Source: Euryarchaeota archaeon Ods04 (GTDB taxonomy: Archaea > Halobacteriota > Halobacteria > Halobacteriales > Halorutilaceae). From it: a stretch of DNA of 6,664 nucleotides. Location of the stretch: the NCBI GenBank assembly GCA_028751055.1, contig JAQZDD010000056.1:1-6664 (forward strand), read 5' to 3'. The first letter of the stretch is position 1, and the number at the start of each line of letters is the position of its first letter. Position numbers and translations under genes: made by a program. The notes under the pieces were generated by a model that ran no database searches, was not told the DNA's origin, and saw only the letters and a program-made list of their open reading frames with translations. This document shows, piece after piece, positions 5,812 through 6,664 of this stretch.

Positions 5812-6664
5812 TCGCGCACCTCCAGTTGCGTTTCGCGGTCGAGCACCTGCAGGACGGGATAGTCGTCCTCGTCGGTGTCTTCGTCGTCTTCGCTGACGGT
5901 GTCCCACACGTCGGCGAAGTCAAAGTCGTCCATGTTGTCCTCGGCGTCGTCGCCCTGCATCTCGTCGGTGGTGAGTCCCTCGGCGTCGAACGTGCCGCCG
6001 TCACCACCCACGCCGTCGTCTTGCCCCGTCGATTCGGTGTCCCAGTACGACGCCAACACGTCACGCCTTAACCCGCCGACGAGTCCACCGACAGTATCGT
6101 CGCCTGAGACCTCGCCTGTGGCGTATGACTCTACCACCTCACCGGCGTCGATGAGTATACCCACGAGGCCACCGACAGTATCGTCGCCTGAGACTGTTCC
6201 GGTGGCGTACGACTCCTTAACTTTGCCGTCGACGGCACCGGCGAGCCCACCGACAAATTCATCTCCGGAGACTGTTCCGGTGGCGTACGACTCCTGAACA
6301 ATCTCTCTATCGTGGCGACCAATTAGTCCACCAACAAACCGCTCTCCCATGACACGACACGCAGAGTACGAGTCGGTGACTTCGACATCGCGGCGGGCAT
6401 CGCGTGGATTTGTTCCGACAAGTCCGCCGACCTTCTCGTCGCCGAAGACAAGACCGGTCGTGTGGGCGTCGTGTATATCGCCTTTGTTCCATCCGACGAG
6501 TCCGCCCGTGGAATCGTTGCCGACGACCGTCACGTCTTCGACGCCGACGTTTTCGATGATTCCGTCGCGCCCGACGTGCCCGAACAGCCCCAGTTCGTCG
6601 TCACTGCGGACGATGGTCAACCCCACGACCGTGTGTCCATCGCCGTCGAACTCGCCTTCGAACG
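5808..6664 (-). CDS. GLUG-repeat surface protein, C-terminal part (5' end beyond window)
   Basis: The frame is open to the window edge, giving 284 visible residues; the GTG at 6626 is internal, since FEGEFDGDGHTV precedes it, the usual lead-in to GLUG repeats in adhesin-like proteins. Six clear units follow, each around GGLVG (or GGLIG, GGLAG), a Gly/Asn/Asp turn, and SYATGTV or a variant, spaced 26-32 residues, as in the GLUG family (Pfam PF07581, by recall), which forms a beta-helix. After the last unit come ASYWDTESTGQ and LTTDEMQG, the common closing segment of such archaeal proteins, then an Asp/Glu-rich stretch and the tail DDYPVLQVLDRETQLEVRE. It is probably secreted or surface-bound, and a role in adhesion or surface recognition is inferred from the family only. 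No C-terminal membrane anchor is visible. The signal peptide, if any, lies outside the window. Confidence 0.85.
   Translation of the reverse strand, partial: FEGEFDGDGHTVVGLTIVRSDDELGLFGHVGRDGIIENVGVEDVTVVGNDSTGGLVGWNKGDIHDAHTTGLVFGDEKVGGLVGTNPRDARRDVEVTDSYSACRVMGERFVGGLIGRHDREIVQESYATGTVSGDEFVGGLAGAVDGKVKESYATGTVSGDDTVGGLVGILIDAGEVVESYATGEVSGDDTVGGLVGGLRRDVLASYWDTESTGQDDGVGGDGGTFDAEGLTTDEMQGDDAEDNMDDFDFADVWDTVSEDDEDTDEDDYPVLQVLDRETQLEVRE
5809..5823 (-). promoter_or_regulatory. Ribosome-binding-site-like stop/start overlap at the GLUG gene end
   Basis: The minus strand reads GGAGGTG, CGCGA, ATGA, the same geometry as the sites before top6A and before the 278-residue gene. It either starts the doubtful 123-codon frame or is a relic of the junction that once led directly into the 278-residue gene, duplicated together with the GLUG tail. 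Confidence 0.45.
6045..6587 (-). repeat. GLUG tandem repeat array
   Basis: At least six units of 26-32 codons. The GG of each unit falls near 6506, 6428, 6332, 6251, 6173 and 6089. Some units are close to identical at the DNA level: a 28-base match between 6190-6217 and 6268-6295 (78 nt apart) and a 26-base match between 6085-6110 and 6169-6194 (84 nt apart). The spacing is always a multiple of three, so the frame is kept. The near-identical units lie in the C-terminal half, while the upstream units have diverged more. Confidence 0.85.

Noticed and set aside
6085..6295. Regularly spaced DNA repeats resembling a CRISPR array
   Set aside because: Repeats are codon-phased, lie inside an open reading frame, vary in spacing and encode GLUG units; the sequence between them is also homologous rather than unique.
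6624..6626. GTG at 6626 as the start of the GLUG gene
   Set aside because: The frame stays open to the window edge and the codons before it encode FEGEFDGDGHTV, the usual lead-in to GLUG repeats, so the gene begins outside the window.

Overview
The window reads as a piece of a haloarchaeal (class Halobacteria) chromosome. The sequence is GC-rich, the proteins are strongly acidic (Asp/Glu-rich), GTG starts are used, promoters have a TATA-like box about 26-29 nt before a leaderless start, and the best-recognised protein is the long haloarchaeal form of topoisomerase VI subunit B. I cannot name a genus.

Almost everything is on the minus strand, so transcription runs from high to low coordinates. 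From right to left: (1) positions 5808-6664 hold the 3' part of a surface-type gene with at least six GLUG repeats, cut by the window edge; (2) positions 5440-5811 are a contested stretch with a small acidic plus-strand ORF (5581-5736), an opposing 123-codon minus-strand frame, and at 5440-5499 a second, diverged copy of the last 20 codons of the GLUG gene; (3) positions 4607-5443 encode an unrecognised 278-residue acidic protein with an N-terminal membrane segment or signal, whose GTG start overlaps the stop of the duplicated tail; (4) a short gap carries a promoter; (5) positions 482-4549 encode topoisomerase VI subunit B, interrupted in frame by a 570-residue intein with a LAGLIDADG homing endonuclease; (6) positions 1-485 are the start of topoisomerase VI subunit A, including its catalytic tyrosine region, running off the window.

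top6B and top6A form one translationally coupled unit (ATGA overlap) and encode the two halves of the A2B2 type IIB topoisomerase. B binds ATP and closes the DNA gate; A cuts DNA through a tyrosine. The intein lies between the ATPase motif DNGPG and the ATP-lid motif GQQGIG, so the B subunit should be inactive until protein splicing rejoins Gln113 to Ser684. The right-hand genes look like a separate cell-surface operon.

The main points of interest are the intein site, the duplicated gene tail around a small opposing ORF, and three stop/start junctions with exactly the same geometry (GGAGGTG, 5 nt, RTGA). I did not find a clearly new defence or mobile system beyond the intein.
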